64,000 nucleotides of DNA from Rhodococcus triatomae (GCF_014217785.1 NZ_CP048814.1:806001-870000), one strand, 5' to 3'; counted from the first letter of the stretch, positions 8,527-19,537 are shown. The notes: a model not told the origin generated them from the letters alone. A program made the numbers and translations.

Positions 8527-9627
8527 TCAGCGCAGCCGGGCGGCCGCGGTCTCGATCCGCTCGTCGGTCTCGGTGAGCGCGATCCGCACGAAGTCCGTGC
8601 CGTCCGGGCCGTAGAAGTCTCCCGGGGCCACCAGGATGCCGCGCTCGGCGAGCCACTGCACCGTCTTGCGGCCGTGCTCGCCGCGCGTGGCCCACAGGTA
8701 CAACCCCGCCTCGGAATGCTCCACGGTGAATCCGGCCCCGCGTACCGCGGTGAGCAGCACGTCCCGCCGTCGCCGGTAACGCTCGCGCTGCTCGTCCTCG
8801 TGCACGTCGTCCGAGAGCGCCGCCGTCATCGCCGCCTGGACCGGCAGGGGCACGATCATCCCGGCGTGCTTGCGTACCTCGAGCAGTTCGGCGACGAGTG
8901 ACGGGTCCCCGGTGACGAATCCGGCGCGGTAGCTCGCCAGGTTCGACGTCTTCGACAGCGAGTGGATGGCGAGCAGCCCGGTGAGATCGCCTCCGTGGAC
9001 GCGTTCGTCGAGAATCGACACCGGCTCGGCATCCCAGGACAGGCCGAGGTAGCACTCGTCGGACGCGACGATCGCCCCCCTCTCCCTGGCCCAGTCGACG
9101 ACCTTGCGCAGGTGATCGACGCCGAGCACCTTCCCCGTGGGATTGGACGGCGAGTTGACGAACACCAGCGACGCCCGCTCCGGACCGAGCCGCGCGAGCC
9201 CGTCCGCACGCAACACCCGCGCCCCGGCCAGCTTCGCGCCGACTTCGTAAGTGGGGTAGGCGAGTTCGGGAATCACCACCAGGTCGTCACGGCCCAGCCC
9301 GAGCAGCCGGGGCAGCCAGGCGATCAGTTCCTTCGTGCCGATCACCGGCAACACCGCGGACGGGGCGAGCCCGGCAAGTCCGTAGCGCCGGTCGAGCGCG
9401 TCGGCCGCGGCCGCGCGCAGTTCCGCCGTGCCCGCCGTCGTCGGATATCCCGGAACCGCCGACACGGACGCCAATGCCGCACGAATGACCGGCGCCACCG
9501 GATCGACCGGCGTACCCACGGACAGGTTGACGATCCCTTCCGGGTGAGCTGTGGCAGTCGCCTTGGCCTCGGCCAGCGAGTCCCAGGGGAAATCGGGCAG
9601 CGAACTCGCCACCGGTACGCGGGTCAT
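8527..9627 (-). CDS. dapC: Succinyldiaminopimelate aminotransferase
   Basis: A 366-residue class I/II PLP aminotransferase. In the lysine/peptidoglycan pathway DapC makes N-succinyl-LL-diaminopimelate. The PLP-binding lysine is K226 in SLSKTSNL, with SNPTG at 161-165 and D190 in SDECY contacting the cofactor. The assignment to DapC rather than another aminotransferase comes from its position directly after the ferredoxin gene fdxC, as in Rv1177-Rv1178. The ATG at 9627 is chosen because AGGAG (within the fdxC end) lies eight bases upstream; a GTG at 9636 is too close to that site. Confidence 0.9.
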   Translation of the reverse strand: MTRVPVASSLPDFPWDSLAEAKATATAHPEGIVNLSVGTPVDPVAPVIRAALASVSAVPGYPTTAGTAELRAAAADALDRRYGLAGLAPSAVLPVIGTKELIAWLPRLLGLGRDDLVVIPELAYPTYEVGAKLAGARVLRADGLARLGPERASLVFVNSPSNPTGKVLGVDHLRKVVDWARERGAIVASDECYLGLSWDAEPVSILDERVHGGDLTGLLAIHSLSKTSNLASYRAGFVTGDPSLVAELLEVRKHAGMIVPLPVQAAMTAALSDDVHEDEQRERYRRRRDVLLTAVRGAGFTVEHSEAGLYLWATRGEHGRKTVQWLAERGILVAPGDFYGPDGTDFVRIALTETDERIETAAARLR

Positions 9628-9632
9628 CTCAC

Positions 9633-9956
9633 TCACTCCTCGGCCATCGGTGGCAGGTTCTTCACGAACGGGGGATCGAAATCGACCTTGCCGGTCTTCG
9701 CGGCGCCGCCCGGCGACCCGAGGTCGTCGAAGAAGTCGATGTTCGCCTTGACGTAGTCGCTCCATTCGTCCGGAACGTCGTCCTCGTAGAAGATCGCCTC
9801 GACGGGGCAGACCGGTTCGCACGCACCGCAGTCCACGCACTCGTCCGGGTGGATGTAGAGCATCCGCCCGCCCTCGTAGATGCAGTCCACCGGGCACTCC
9901 TCGATACATGCCCTGTCCATGACGTCGACGCACGGCTCGGCAATCGTGTACGTCAC
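9633..9956 (-). CDS. fdxC: 7Fe ferredoxin
   Basis: A 107-residue ferredoxin that should carry one [3Fe-4S] and one [4Fe-4S] cluster. Cysteines are at 9, 17, 21 and 25 in the first half and in the CxxCxxCxxxCP motif at 40-50 in the second, the normal seven-iron arrangement. The acidic C-terminal tail of about 45 residues is typical of the FdxC group. It starts at GTG 9956 with AGGAG upstream and ends five bases before dapC, so the two genes form an operon. It probably serves as a soluble electron donor, for example to P450s or oxidoreductases; the partner is not shown here. Confidence 0.95.
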   Translation of the reverse strand: MTYTIAEPCVDVMDRACIEECPVDCIYEGGRMLYIHPDECVDCGACEPVCPVEAIFYEDDVPDEWSDYVKANIDFFDDLGSPGGAAKTGKVDFDPPFVKNLPPMAEE

Positions 9957-10010
9957 CGCTGTGTTCTCCTGCCCGTCTCGTTGGTCGGCAGGCAGTCTAG
10001 TCCTCGCCGT

Positions 10011-10772
10011 TCACACCCCGACGACACGGCGGTCGCGATGTGTGGTGATCCACTCGACGCCCGCTCGCGCGGCACGCCGCAGCGCGAGACGCTCACCGAG
10101 GTACCGGGCCGGGACACCGACGACCGGGATGTTCGACAGCAGGCTACTGACGCCACCCGGATGCGGTCGCGCGTGGAGTTCGTCGCCCACGCCGCGCAGG
10201 ATCCCCGCGGTCTGCCACAGCGACCCCAGCAGCGCGAACGGACGCCACCGGGACCGGTCGTCCCCGTTCCCGTCGCCTCCGCCCGGCGTCGTCCCGGCGA
10301 GCAGGGCACGAGCGTCCGTGTCCCGACCGCACAGGACGGCGGCCAGCAGGTCCACCTGGTCCTCACGGCTGTCCACGCCGTACTCCCGGGCCACCGCGAC
10401 GAGCACCAGTGTCTGGTTGGCGAACCCCAGGAGATCCTGCAGCGGAAGCCTGTTGAGCAGGATGCCGAACAGGCTCGGTGCCGCCACCGCGACCGTGTTC
10501 AGGGCACCGATCCGGGTGACCCACCAGCGTGCGCGCTGATCCGGTCCGGCCTGCTCCCAGGCCGCCGTGCCGGGCACGGTGAGCGTGTCGAGCACCCAGG
10601 CCGCGGCGTCGAGCACGGCCTCGATCACCGTGCGGTCGGCCGCGGTGGGTTCGAAGGTCCTGGCCTTGACTCCGAACGGATCCGAGGCCACCAGGTCCAG
10701 GACCGGGCGAACTCCGCGCGCCGACCGATCGAGTGCGGTGACGACCGTCGCATCGGGGATACGTGCAGCCAC
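10011..10772 (-). CDS. Unknown protein coupled to fbiC, possibly EcsC-like
   Basis: A 253-residue protein of unknown function. It begins at GTG 10772, only five bases after the fbiC stop, with AGGAG immediately upstream, so it is probably translated with fbiC. The middle third has amphipathic or membrane-seeking helices (around NTVAVAAPSLFGILLNRLPL) and a glycine/aspartate-rich insert near residue 170. The overall pattern recalls EcsC-family proteins, but I am not sure of this. A link to F420 metabolism is suggested only by position. Confidence 0.72.
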   Translation of the reverse strand: MAARIPDATVVTALDRSARGVRPVLDLVASDPFGVKARTFEPTAADRTVIEAVLDAAAWVLDTLTVPGTAAWEQAGPDQRARWWVTRIGALNTVAVAAPSLFGILLNRLPLQDLLGFANQTLVLVAVAREYGVDSREDQVDLLAAVLCGRDTDARALLAGTTPGGGDGNGDDRSRWRPFALLGSLWQTAGILRGVGDELHARPHPGGVSSLLSNIPVVGVPARYLGERLALRRAARAGVEWITTHRDRRVVGV

Positions 10773-10777
10773 GGCTC

Positions 10778-13372
10778 CTACCCTGCCTTCACGATCGGGA
10801 CCGCGCGCCGCGCATGTGTCGTCGTGCGCTCGCGCGCCGGGCGACCGATGCCCGACGCGATCTCCTGCAACTCGGCCACCGTCTTCTCCGAACCGTGCTC
10901 CGAACCGGCCATCCGGGAGATCGTCTCCTCCATCAGCGTGCCGCCCAGATCGTTGGCCCCGCCCTGCAACATCACCCGGGTACCGGTGACGCCGAGCTTG
11001 ACCCAGCTGGTCTGGATGTGCGGAATACGGCCGTGCAGCATGATCCGTGCGAGCGCGTGCACCGCCCGGTTGTCCCGGTTGGTCGGGCCCGGCCGCGAGG
11101 CGCCCGCGAGGTACAACGGCGAGCTCTGATGAACGAACGGCAACGGCACGAACTCGGTGAATCCGCCGGTCCGGTCCTGGATGTCGCGCAGCACCCGCAG
11201 ATGGCCGACCCAGTGCTTCGGATTGTCCACGTGGCCGTACATCATCGTCGAGCTCGACCGGATCCCGAGCTCGTGTGCCGTGCTCACCACGTCGACCCAG
11301 GTGGCGGCGGGCAACTTGCCCTTCGTGAGTACCCACCGGACCTCGTCGTCGAGGATCTCGGCCGCCGTACCCGGGATGGTGTCCAGACCTGCCTCCCGCA
11401 GCTCGGTCAGCCAGTCCCGCACGCTCTGACCGCCGCGCGACGCACCGTTGACGATCTCCATCGGGCTGAACGCGTGTACGTGCATCGTCGGCACACGCTT
11501 CTTCACCGCCCGCACGAGATCCGCGTAGCCGGTGACCGGCAATTCGGGGTCGATCCCACCCTGCATGCACACCTCGGTGGCACCGGCGACGTGTGCCTCC
11601 CACGCCCGGTCCGCGACCTCCTCCGCCGAGAGGGTGAAGGCGTCGGCGTCGCCCTTGCGCTGGGCGAAGGCGCAGAACCGGCAACCGGTGTAGCAGATGT
11701 TGGTGAAATTGATGTTCCGGTTGACGACGTACGTGACGTCCTCGCCGACGGTGTCGCGGCGCAACTGGTCCGCGAGCGCCACCATCGCCTCGAGCCCGGC
11801 GCCCTCGGCCGTCGCGAGTGCCAGGTACTCGTCGTCGGTGCAGCCCGCCGGGTCGCGTTCGGCGCTGCGCAGCGCCGCGAGGACGTCGGTGTCGACCCGT
11901 ACCGGTGCACTGAGCTCGAGCACCTGTTCGCGCACGGTGTCCCAGTCCCCGAAAGCACTGCCGAGGTCGGACCGGGTCTCGGTGTAGCGGCCTGCGGTGT
12001 CGATCTCGCTGTCGAGATCCACCCGGCCGGACGATTCCCAGGACTCGTCCGGCTCCTGCCAGGCGCGGCCCACAGGACGGGTGTCCGGCAACGCGAGGCC
12101 GGTCACCGGATCGGCCAGTGCCTGGACGTGACCGGCAATTCTCGGGTCGATCCACGCCGACCCGGCGAGCACGTACTGTGGTTGCGCCGCAATGCGTTCG
12201 GTGAGCTCGTAACCGGATGCCGCGGTGATCTCGGCGAGCGTGTCGAGATTCGGCCACGGCCGTTCCGGATTGACGTGATCCGGGGTCAGCGGCGACACCC
12301 CGCCCCAGTCGTCGACGCCGGCACCGATCAGCGCGGCGCATTCACGGGCGGACACCAGGTTGGGTGGCGCCTGGATCCGCATGGACGGCCCGAGCAGCAG
12401 TCGCGTGACCGAGATCGCGGCCCGGAACTCGTCGAGGTCGGCATCCGGCGCATCCCGCATGGCGGTGTCCGACTTGGCCAGGAAGTTCTGGACGATCACC
12501 TCCTGGACGTGGCCGAACGCCTTGTGCACCTTGCGGATCGCCATGATCGACTCGGCCCGCTCGGTGTAGTTCTCGCCGATCCCCACCAGAATGCCGGTGG
12601 TGAACGGGACGTTGAGCCGGCCCGCGTCGGTGAGAACCTGCAGCCGCACGGCCGGATCCTTGTCGGGACTGCCGTGATGGCACTGCCCCTTCTCGGTGTA
12701 CAGGCGCGTGGACGTCGTCTCGAGCATCATCCCCATCGACGGCGCCACCGGGCGGAGCCGGGACAACTCCTCCCAACTCATCACGCCCGGATTCAGGTGC
12801 GGGAGCAGACCCGTCTCCTCGAGGACACGGATCGCCATCGCACGCAGATAGTCGAGCGTCGAGTCGTACCCTCGCTCGTCCAGCCACTGCGCGGCTTCCG
12901 GCCACCGCGCCTCGGGGCGGTCGCCGAGTGTGAAGAGGGCCTCCTTGCAGCCCAGTTCGGCGCCTCGACGGGCAATGTCGAGCACCTCGTCGGGTTCGAG
13001 GAACATGCCGTGCCCCTCGGCCCGCAACTTGCCGGGAACGGTGACGAACGTGCAGTAGTGGCACTTGTCCCGGCAAAGTCTGGTCAGGGGAATGAAGACC
13101 TTGCGCGAGTACGTGATTGCGCGGGGCCGTTCGGCGGCGAGCAGACCCGCGTCGCGCACCTTCGCCGCCGACCGACACAGGTCGTCGAGCGCATCGCCAC
13201 GGGCCTGCAACAGCGTCGTCGCCTCGGACACGTCGATCGTGACGCCGTCCCGGGCGCGACGCAGGGCCCGGCGCATCGCAGAGTCGGACGGCGGCACCGG
13301 ATCCGTGCCACCCGGGAACTGTGGGGCGGGCAGTATCGTCGGCCGACGGATTTCCTCACCTGAATGGCTCAC
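10778..13372 (-). CDS. fbiC: FO synthase (CofG-CofH fusion)
   Basis: An 864-residue double radical-SAM enzyme that builds 7,8-didemethyl-8-hydroxy-5-deazariboflavin, the chromophore of coenzyme F420, from tyrosine and a pyrimidine precursor. Both halves keep their iron-sulphur motif: CRDKCHYC (C100, C104, C107) in the CofG part and CYTGCRFC (C560, C564, C567) in the CofH part. Length agrees with the roughly 856-residue mycobacterial FbiC. The start is GTG at 13372; no strong ribosome-binding site is seen there, so the first few residues are uncertain. F420 then serves dehydrogenases and reductases elsewhere. Confidence 0.97.
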   Translation of the reverse strand: MSHSGEEIRRPTILPAPQFPGGTDPVPPSDSAMRRALRRARDGVTIDVSEATTLLQARGDALDDLCRSAAKVRDAGLLAAERPRAITYSRKVFIPLTRLCRDKCHYCTFVTVPGKLRAEGHGMFLEPDEVLDIARRGAELGCKEALFTLGDRPEARWPEAAQWLDERGYDSTLDYLRAMAIRVLEETGLLPHLNPGVMSWEELSRLRPVAPSMGMMLETTSTRLYTEKGQCHHGSPDKDPAVRLQVLTDAGRLNVPFTTGILVGIGENYTERAESIMAIRKVHKAFGHVQEVIVQNFLAKSDTAMRDAPDADLDEFRAAISVTRLLLGPSMRIQAPPNLVSARECAALIGAGVDDWGGVSPLTPDHVNPERPWPNLDTLAEITAASGYELTERIAAQPQYVLAGSAWIDPRIAGHVQALADPVTGLALPDTRPVGRAWQEPDESWESSGRVDLDSEIDTAGRYTETRSDLGSAFGDWDTVREQVLELSAPVRVDTDVLAALRSAERDPAGCTDDEYLALATAEGAGLEAMVALADQLRRDTVGEDVTYVVNRNINFTNICYTGCRFCAFAQRKGDADAFTLSAEEVADRAWEAHVAGATEVCMQGGIDPELPVTGYADLVRAVKKRVPTMHVHAFSPMEIVNGASRGGQSVRDWLTELREAGLDTIPGTAAEILDDEVRWVLTKGKLPAATWVDVVSTAHELGIRSSSTMMYGHVDNPKHWVGHLRVLRDIQDRTGGFTEFVPLPFVHQSSPLYLAGASRPGPTNRDNRAVHALARIMLHGRIPHIQTSWVKLGVTGTRVMLQGGANDLGGTLMEETISRMAGSEHGSEKTVAELQEIASGIGRPARERTTTHARRAVPIVKAG

Positions 13373-13442
13373 TCAGCGATCATGCGCCATGCGTGGACCG
13401 TGCCGCCACCCGGTGCACCCGGTCCGCGGACGGCCGGGCGGC

Positions 13443-13625
13443 TCACTCTCGGGGGTAGTCCTCGTCCAGGGGCACGGCGAGACGCTGTTCCAGTGCGTCG
13501 GCCTCGGCAGCTTCCAGGGTGGTCAGGTCGGCGAGTTCGTCGGCGCTCGGGGCGCCGTCGTCCTGGGGATCGATCGTGACTTCCTGCTCGATCTCGTCGT
13601 TCTCGGGAACTTCCGGGCGAGTCAT
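13443..13625 (-). CDS. Small acidic protein, unknown
   Basis: A 60-residue, very acidic protein (many Asp and Glu, four closely spaced Pro/Glu segments) with no membrane part. The ATG at 13625 has an excellent site, GGAAGGAGC, at ideal spacing, which supports it as a real gene. It lies 70 bp upstream of fbiC on the same strand and diverges from the PH-domain genes. I do not recognise a family. Confidence 0.72.
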   Translation of the reverse strand: MTRPEVPENDEIEQEVTIDPQDDGAPSADELADLTTLEAAEADALEQRLAVPLDEDYPRE

Positions 13626-13765
13626 CGCGTGCTCCTTCCGTTGCCGGTGTGCCTCCACGATAGCGTTCCGGTAGAGGTGGCGACTGCGGGAAGACGAGCA
13701 GGGCCAGGAAGCAGCGCAGTCCCGACGGAAGACCGGGGCGAATCGCTCGGACGAAGGTGACGCGA

Positions 13766-14266
13766 ATGAGTACACCGGCAGCGGTGACGATGGCCGACCC
13801 GGCCTGGCGGCCGAGCCCGCGCGCGAAGGCGCTCTGGGCGATCAACGCCGCCCTGTTCTGGCTCCCGGTGGTGATCGTGATCGTCGTGCTCACCGCGATC
13901 GGCTGGTGGCCCGCCTGGGTCTACTTCACGGCGTTCGCCGTCGCCGTGGTGGCCGGCACGGTGCACGTCGCGGTGGTGCCCTTCTGGCGCTACCGGGTAC
14001 ACCGCTGGGAGATCAGCGACACCGCCGTGTACACACGCAGCGGCTGGCTCACCCAGGAACGGCGCATCGCCCCGATCTCGCGGGTACAGACGGTGGACAC
14101 CGAACGCGGCCCGATCGACCGGATGCTCTCCCTCGCCACCGTGACCGTGACGACGGCGTCGTCCGCGGGGGCCGTGCAGATCACCGCGCTCGACCAGCAA
14201 GTCGCCGACCTCACGGTGGCCCGGCTCACCGAGATCGCCGGGCACAACGCCGGAGACGCCACGTGA
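13766..14266 (+). CDS. PH-domain membrane protein, YdbS-like
   Basis: A 166-residue protein with two transmembrane helices (about 24-44 and 50-70) followed by a bacterial PH domain (bPH2, formerly DUF304) at roughly 72-155. The signature is the WRYRVHRWEISD strand and the ISRVQTVD turn. It overlaps the next gene by four bases (GTGA), and such YdbS-YdbT pairs are always adjacent, so they likely act as one membrane complex. The ATG at 13766 is chosen over a GTG at 13757. YdbS/YdbT in Bacillus affect resistance to antimicrobial compounds; the role here is not known. Confidence 0.85.
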   Translation: MSTPAAVTMADPAWRPSPRAKALWAINAALFWLPVVIVIVVLTAIGWWPAWVYFTAFAVAVVAGTVHVAVVPFWRYRVHRWEISDTAVYTRSGWLTQERRIAPISRVQTVDTERGPIDRMLSLATVTVTTASSAGAVQITALDQQVADLTVARLTEIAGHNAGDAT

Positions 14267-15819
14267 GCACGGTGCCACCGCCGGTGCCGCCCCGGGCGGA
14301 GGATTCCGCCGCGGCCGTCGCCGCCGAGGAGGAACAGCCGTGGCTGCGGCTGGACCCACGAATGCTCCTGGTCCATCCGGTGGACACGGCGGTCAAATTG
14401 CTCCCGGTTCTGGCGGTGTCGCTGATCGTCGGCACCCGCAGTGGCAACCCGCTCTGGGCTCTGGCCGCCGTCGTGGGGCTGGTGGCGATCGGCGCGGCCC
14501 GCTGGTACACCACGAGCTACCGGATCGGTCCCGTCCACGTGCAATTGCGACGGGGCCTCCTCCAGCGCCGCCTGTTGTCGATCCCGCGGAGCAGGATCCG
14601 TTCCGTCGACGTGGAGTCCGGGATTCTGCACCGGGTACTCGGCCTGTCGATCGTTCGCATCGGTACCGGCCAGCAGGCCGCGGGCAGCACGGACTCCAAT
14701 CGGTTCGAACTCGATGCCCTGTCCAGTTCGGTCGTACCGGCACTGCGCTCCGCGCTGCTGGCCGACGCGCTCGGCGCGGCGCCCGCCGCCGCCGCGGGCA
14801 CCGTGCCGACGCAGCCCGCACCCGAGATCGAGATCGCGCACTGGCGACCGTCATGGGTGCGCTACGCGCCCTTCTCCGCGACCGGGGTCCTCGCGATCGC
14901 CGCGCTGGTGGGCGTGCTGTTCCAATACGGGCTCGGTGAGCAGCTCGTCGATTCCGAACGGGTGCGCGGCAGCGTCGAATCGGCCGAGCGGGCCGGAATC
15001 GCCCTGCTCCTGGCCGGCGCGGTCGTGGCCCTGCTCGTCGTCGCCAGCCTCGTCGCCTGCGTGCGCTATCTCGTCACGTTCGGCAATCTCCGGGTCACCG
15101 ACAACGGCCGCACCCTGCACGTGAGCCACGGACTGTCGAAGACGCGGCAGACCACCCTCGACCGCGCCCGGCTGCGCGGCGCCACGCTGAAGGAACCGTT
15201 GCTGCTGCGGATGGCGGGCGGAGCCAGGCTCGACGCGATCATGACCGGGGTGAGTGCCGAGAAGGGCGAATCCTCGCTGCTGCTCCCGCAGAGTCCCCGC
15301 GCCGAGGCCGAACGTGTCATGTCGACGGTCGTCGGCGACCCCCGGCTGTCGCAGATACCGTTGCTCGCGCACGGCCCGGCGGCCCGCCGCCGCCGATACA
15401 CCAGGGCCCTGCTGCTGCCGGTGCTGATTCTGGTCGCCGTCGCCGTGGTAGGCGTGGCGATCCGCCCGTTGCCGGTGATCGCCTGGGCGGGCGCGATACT
15501 CCTCGTCGTCGCCGCGGTCGGGCTGGCGTACGACCGCTACCGGGGGCTCGGGCACGCCGCACCACCCGGCTGGCTGATCACCCGCGGCGGATCCCTCGAC
15601 CGGGCACGGCACACGCTCGCGGCCGACGGCATCATCGGGTGGACCGTGCGGCAGACGTACTTCCAGCGCCGGGCGGGGGTGGCGACCGTGGTCGCCGCCA
15701 CCCCGGCCGGAACCGGAGGATACGAGGTGGTGGACATGCCTGCCGACCTGGCCTGGACGCTGGTCGAGGCCGTCACTCCCGGCGCGGGAGACAGATGGGC
15801 CGACCGAGGACCGGCGTGA
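14263..15819 (+). CDS. PH-domain membrane protein, YdbT-like
   Basis: A 518-residue partner of the preceding gene. It carries three bPH2-type domains separated by pairs of transmembrane helices. The first domain begins near residue 85 (WYTTSYRIG, then [10 protein letters not shown]), the second near 275 ([13 protein letters not shown]) and the third near 440 ([14 protein letters not shown]). Helix pairs fall around 45-82, 195-265 and 375-415. It starts at GTG 14263 inside the stop codon of its neighbour. The architecture is that of YdbT. Confidence 0.84.
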   Translation: MSTVPPPVPPRAEDSAAAVAAEEEQPWLRLDPRMLLVHPVDTAVKLLPVLAVSLIVGTRSGNPLWALAAVVGLVAIGAARWYTTSYRIGPVHVQLRRGLLQRRLLSIPRSRIRSVDVESGILHRVLGLSIVRIGTGQQAAGSTDSNRFELDALSSSVVPALRSALLADALGAAPAAAAGTVPTQPAPEIEIAHWRPSWVRYAPFSATGVLAIAALVGVLFQYGLGEQLVDSERVRGSVESAERAGIALLLAGAVVALLVVASLVACVRYLVTFGNLRVTDNGRTLHVSHGLSKTRQTTLDRARLRGATLKEPLLLRMAGGARLDAIMTGVSAEKGESSLLLPQSPRAEAERVMSTVVGDPRLSQIPLLAHGPAARRRRYTRALLLPVLILVAVAVVGVAIRPLPVIAWAGAILLVVAAVGLAYDRYRGLGHAAPPGWLITRGGSLDRARHTLAADGIIGWTVRQTYFQRRAGVATVVAATPAGTGGYEVVDMPADLAWTLVEAVTPGAGDRWADRGPA

Positions 15820-16550
15820 CCGGGTACCCGGACATCGCCGCGCTCGATGCCGACCTGATCGAGTGCCGCGCATGTCCTCGTCTCGTGCGGTGGCGGGAGC
15901 AGGTCGCGGCCGAGAAGCGCGCCGCGTTCCGGGACTGGACGTACTGGGGCCGGCCGGTACCCGGTTTCGGCCCGACCGATGCGTCGCTGGTGATCGTCGG
16001 GCTCGCGCCGGCCGCACACGGCGCCAACCGCACCGGTCGCATGTTCACCGGCGACCGCAGCGGCGACTTCCTGTATGCCGCCCTGTACGAGGTGGGACTC
16101 GCGAACCAGCCCACTGCCGCCCGGCTCGGCGACGGCCTCGAATTGTTCGGCACCCGGATCACCTCACCGGTGCACTGCGCCCCGCCCGCCAACAAACCCA
16201 CCCCCGCCGAGCGGGACACCTGCCGCCACTGGCTGGTGTCCGAACTCGACCTGCTCCTGCCGACGCTCCGCACCATCGTCGTACTCGGCGGCTTCGGCTG
16301 GCAGGCCCTGCTCCCGGTTCTCGCCGGTGCGGGCTGGACGATCCCGACACCACGACCGAAGTTCGGACACGGCACACACGTCGTCCTGGAAGGCCCTACG
16401 CCGCTCCACCTGTACGGCTGCTACCACGTGAGCCAGCAGAACACCTTCACCGGCCGCCTGACCCCGGCCATGCTCGAGGACCTGCTGCGCACCGCCGGGC
16501 GTACCGCCGGAATCCTTCCGGACGGTCACCCGGCCCGGAGGCCCTCGTAG
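15795..16550 (+). CDS. udgB: Type-5 uracil-DNA glycosylase
   Basis: A 251-residue iron-sulphur uracil-DNA glycosylase of family 5 (UdgB). It removes uracil, and in this family also hypoxanthine and other deaminated bases, from DNA. Motif A reads [14 protein letters not shown] and motif [13 protein letters not shown], both diagnostic. Cysteines in ECRACPR (near residue 20) and in [17 protein letters not shown] can ligate the [4Fe-4S] cluster. The ATG at 15795 has GGGAG just upstream and lies inside the end of the PH-domain gene, a 25-base overlap. Family 5 is frequent in high-GC organisms, where cytosine deamination is a larger hazard. Confidence 0.93.
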   Translation: MGRPRTGVTGYPDIAALDADLIECRACPRLVRWREQVAAEKRAAFRDWTYWGRPVPGFGPTDASLVIVGLAPAAHGANRTGRMFTGDRSGDFLYAALYEVGLANQPTAARLGDGLELFGTRITSPVHCAPPANKPTPAERDTCRHWLVSELDLLLPTLRTIVVLGGFGWQALLPVLAGAGWTIPTPRPKFGHGTHVVLEGPTPLHLYGCYHVSQQNTFTGRLTPAMLEDLLRTAGRTAGILPDGHPARRPS

Positions 16551-16580
16551 ATCCCGCACCGACCCCGCGCCATGCGTGTG

Positions 16581-16627
16581 CACCCCGTCCAGTTCCGGGC
16601 ACCTCCACGTGCTGACCGGACGGGGTG
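16581..16627. terminator. Inverted repeat between convergent genes
   Basis: CACCCCGTCC at 16581-16590 pairs perfectly with GGACGGGGTG at 16618-16627, with a 27-base loop. It lies between the convergent ends of udgB (16550) and the HemD-like gene (16685). The long loop and lack of a T-run keep confidence modest. Confidence 0.45.
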
Positions 16628-16684
16628 CCGGGGGCGGGACGGGGTGCAAGGAGCGGGACGGGCGCTGTCGGGACGGGGCCTCGA

Positions 16685-17524
16685 CTACGAGACCCGCCGG
16701 ACTGGCAGCACCTCGATGACGTACTTCGCCAGGCTGCCGAGGCGTGCTCGCGCGGGCTGGAGAGTCGGGACACCGAGCGCTTCGAGCGGCGAGGCGGTCA
16801 CCGACCCGACGCAGAACGCCGCGACCGGCCCGGACAGTGCCTCGAGTAGTTGGGGAATCCGCCCGACGTCCTTCGCCGTGCTGAGCAGCGAGGCGACCGC
16901 CGGCGCACTGGTGAACGTCACCGCGTCGACCCGTCGGTGCACGATCGCGTCGACCAGCTCGCGCATCGGAGCCTGATCGGCCGGCCGGGTCCACCGGTAC
17001 ACGGAGAACTCCCGGACCTGCGCGCCGAGGTCGGCCAGGCCCGCGGCGAGGTCGGTGAGCGGCTCCCACTCGGTGATCGTGCCGTGATGCTGCACCGCGA
17101 TCCGGGTGCCCGCGACCCCCTCCGACGTCAGATGAGCGAGGACCTCCTCGAACGACTCCGTCTCCGGTGACCATTCCTCGCGCAGCCCGACACCGCGCAC
17201 CGCGCCCTTCGCTTTCGGCCCGCGGGTGATCACCCGGGATCCGTCGAGGGTGCGCACCAACTCGTCGCGCAGTCCCCACTCGTCCGCCGCCTCGAGCCAG
17301 CCGCGAAAACCCATGGCCGTACTCACCACGAACAACTCCGGCGGCTGCGCCACGATCGCCTCGGTCGCACCGCGCAGATCGTCGTCCGCCGACAGCGGCA
17401 ACACGTGGATCGCAGGCGTGTGGATCACCGTCGCTCCGTGCCTTTCGAGCACGGTGATGAAGTCGGCGGCCCGCCGCTCCGCGGTCACTGCCACGGTGAC
17501 CCCGGCGAGTTCGTCGTTTCCCAT
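16685..17524 (-). CDS. Uroporphyrinogen-III synthase-like protein (HemD fold)
   Basis: A 279-residue protein with the two-lobe HemD fold, visible as the N-terminal strand VTVAVTAERRAADF and the motif DAVTFTSAPAVASLL in the second lobe. True HemD cyclises hydroxymethylbilane. In mycobacteria a second HemD-like protein (Rv0260c) carries a C-terminal DNA-binding response-regulator domain; here the protein ends after the HemD part and no such domain is present. It lies 24 bp downstream of catalase on the same strand, which could link haem supply to a haem enzyme. Whether it is the housekeeping HemD cannot be told from this window. Confidence 0.8.
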   Translation of the reverse strand: MGNDELAGVTVAVTAERRAADFITVLERHGATVIHTPAIHVLPLSADDDLRGATEAIVAQPPELFVVSTAMGFRGWLEAADEWGLRDELVRTLDGSRVITRGPKAKGAVRGVGLREEWSPETESFEEVLAHLTSEGVAGTRIAVQHHGTITEWEPLTDLAAGLADLGAQVREFSVYRWTRPADQAPMRELVDAIVHRRVDAVTFTSAPAVASLLSTAKDVGRIPQLLEALSGPVAAFCVGSVTASPLEALGVPTLQPARARLGSLAKYVIEVLPVRRVS

Positions 17525-17548
17525 ACCCGCAAGTGTGACGTACCGGCG

Positions 17549-19021
17549 TCAGTCGCTCTTGCCGGAGCGCACTCCCTGCTCGATCCTGCCGCCGATCTCC
17601 TTGTCGATATTGGTCCAGTACTCGAAGGCACGCCCCAGCACGGGCTCGGTGACCCCGTCGAGCAGATGCCCGACGACGTTGCTCACCAACCGGTCTCGTG
17701 CCGCGTCGTCGAACACCTCCCGCACGAGCGTGCCCGGCTGCGACCAGTCGTCGTCGTCCGGGCGGAGGGTGTAGGCCGAACGGACCATGTCGCCGTCCGA
17801 GGCCCACACCGCCATGGCGCCGGTCTGCGCCGGATCGGCGGCCGGACCGCCCTTCGAGTTGGGCGCGTACACGGGGTCGCCGGGGTTGTGGTGGCGCAGG
17901 GCGCCGTCCTTGGAGTACGAGTGCACCGGAACCTTGGCCGCGTTGACCGGAATCTCCTTGTAGTTCGCCCCGATCCGGGCGCGGTGCGCGTCGGCGTAGG
18001 AGAACACCCGGCCGAGGAGCATCTTGTCCGGGCTCGGGCCGATTCCGGGAACGAAGTTGTTCGGTTCGAACGCGGCTTCCTCGATCTCACACCAGTAGTC
18101 GGTGGGGTTACGGTCCAGGGTCATCTTCCCGACGGTGATCAGCGGGTAGTCCGCGTGCGGCCACACCTTGGTGAGATCGAACGGATTGATCCGGTACGTC
18201 TTGGCATCCTCGAACGGCATGATCTGCATCTTCAGCGTCCAGGTGGGGTAGTTGCCGCCCTCGATCGCCTGCCACAGGTCCCGCACGTGGTAGTCGCCGT
18301 CCGTGCCGGCCAGCCGGTCCGCCTCGTCCTGGGGCAGATAGTCCACGCCCTGGTCGGTCTTGAAGTGGTACTTCACCCAGAACCGTTCGCCCGACGCGTT
18401 CACCCACATGTACGTATGGCTGGAGTAGCCGTTCATGTGACGCCAGTCCTTGGGGATACCGCGATCACCCATCAGCCAGGCCACCTGGTGCGCCGATTCG
18501 GGCGAGAGTGTCCAGAAGTCCCACTGCATGTCGTGGTCCCGCATGTTGTTGTCCGCCCGGCGCTTCTGCGAACGGATGAAGTGCTGGAACTTCAACGGGT
18601 CACGCAGAAAGAAGACCGGCGTGTTGTTCCCGACCATGTCGTAGTTGCCCTGCTCGGTGTAGAACTTGATCGCGAATCCGCGAGGATCCCGCCACGTGTC
18701 CGGACTCCCTCGTTCTCCCGCAACGGTGGAGAACCGGATCACCAGATCCGTCTTCTTGCCGGGCTGGAACAGGTCCGCCTTCGTGTACTTGCTGACGTCC
18801 TCGGTCACCTCGAAATGCCCGAACGCGCCGCCGCCCTTCGCGTGCGGCTGGCGTTCCGCGATCCGTTCGCGGTTGAACTGGGCCATCTGTTCGATCAGGT
18901 AGTGATCGTGCAGGAGGATCGGCCCGTCCGGGCCGACGGTGAGCGAGTGTTCGTCGCTGACTACCGGGATTCCGGCGTCGTCGGTGGTGAAGGGGTGATC
19001 GGTCCCTGTCTGATCTGCCAT
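17549..19021 (-). CDS. katA: Monofunctional haem catalase, small subunit
   Basis: A 490-residue clade-3 type catalase that splits hydrogen peroxide. The distal histidine is H60 (in [11 protein letters not shown]), the distal asparagine lies in NNTPVFF (132-138), and the haem-ligand tyrosine is Y342 in [10 protein letters not shown]. The length matches small-subunit catalases without the C-terminal flavodoxin-like domain. The ATG at 19021 follows AAGGAG. It starts 31 bp after the upstream membrane-protein gene and is followed by the HemD-like gene, so these may be one transcript. No Fur- or OxyR-type operator was recognised in the short gap. Confidence 0.96.
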   Translation of the reverse strand: MADQTGTDHPFTTDDAGIPVVSDEHSLTVGPDGPILLHDHYLIEQMAQFNRERIAERQPHAKGGGAFGHFEVTEDVSKYTKADLFQPGKKTDLVIRFSTVAGERGSPDTWRDPRGFAIKFYTEQGNYDMVGNNTPVFFLRDPLKFQHFIRSQKRRADNNMRDHDMQWDFWTLSPESAHQVAWLMGDRGIPKDWRHMNGYSSHTYMWVNASGERFWVKYHFKTDQGVDYLPQDEADRLAGTDGDYHVRDLWQAIEGGNYPTWTLKMQIMPFEDAKTYRINPFDLTKVWPHADYPLITVGKMTLDRNPTDYWCEIEEAAFEPNNFVPGIGPSPDKMLLGRVFSYADAHRARIGANYKEIPVNAAKVPVHSYSKDGALRHHNPGDPVYAPNSKGGPAADPAQTGAMAVWASDGDMVRSAYTLRPDDDDWSQPGTLVREVFDDAARDRLVSNVVGHLLDGVTEPVLGRAFEYWTNIDKEIGGRIEQGVRSGKSD

Positions 19022-19052
19022 GTCGGGGCTCCTTCAGCAGACAACTGGTCCC

Positions 19053-19508
19053 CTACCGCATACCCCCGGCCGTCCCCGCCGAAACTGACCCGAGCGCGGT
19101 CCTCAGACCCACCGTCCACAGGTAGACGGCCGCGGGAACCAGGCCGCCCACCAGCAGCAGAACGGTCCACACCGACGGCAACAGGAGGATGTCGCCACCC
19201 GGCCCACCGAACATGCACAGCACGAACCCGACCAACCAGCCGCCGAGCGGCAACAGGCCGGACGACACCCTTCCCGTCACCGATCGGGCCGCGATCACCA
19301 GGAGCACGTTGACGACGGCGGCGAACAGGATGCTGATCGGAAAGGGTGTCGCACCGAGCCACAGAGGCAGGAAGAGAACGGACAGGACGGCGCACAGGAA
19401 CCCGTCGAAGACGAGCAGCGCCATCGTCGCGCCCGCCGGCGGATCATCCGGGCGCGGGCCCTGCTCCGACGGCGGCCGGCCCGGGCTCGGTGCGGCTGTG
19501 TTCGTCAT
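19053..19508 (-). CDS. Four-helix membrane protein, Rv1171-like
   Basis: A 151-residue membrane protein with a Pro-rich cytoplasmic N-terminus of about 28 residues and four hydrophobic helices. Size, topology and place next to mshB match the M. tuberculosis protein Rv1171, of unknown function. The ATG at 19508 lies 29 bp after the stop of the 52-residue small gene, suggesting cotranscription. Confidence 0.8.
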   Translation of the reverse strand: MTNTAAPSPGRPPSEQGPRPDDPPAGATMALLVFDGFLCAVLSVLFLPLWLGATPFPISILFAAVVNVLLVIAARSVTGRVSSGLLPLGGWLVGFVLCMFGGPGGDILLLPSVWTVLLLVGGLVPAAVYLWTVGLRTALGSVSAGTAGGMR

Positions 19509-19537
19509 CCGTCAATGGTGACTCACCGAACGCCGAG

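Noticed and set aside
10778-13363. 866-codon plus-strand frame covering fbiC.
   Set aside because: Antisense shadow of fbiC; both radical-SAM cysteine motifs are on the minus strand.
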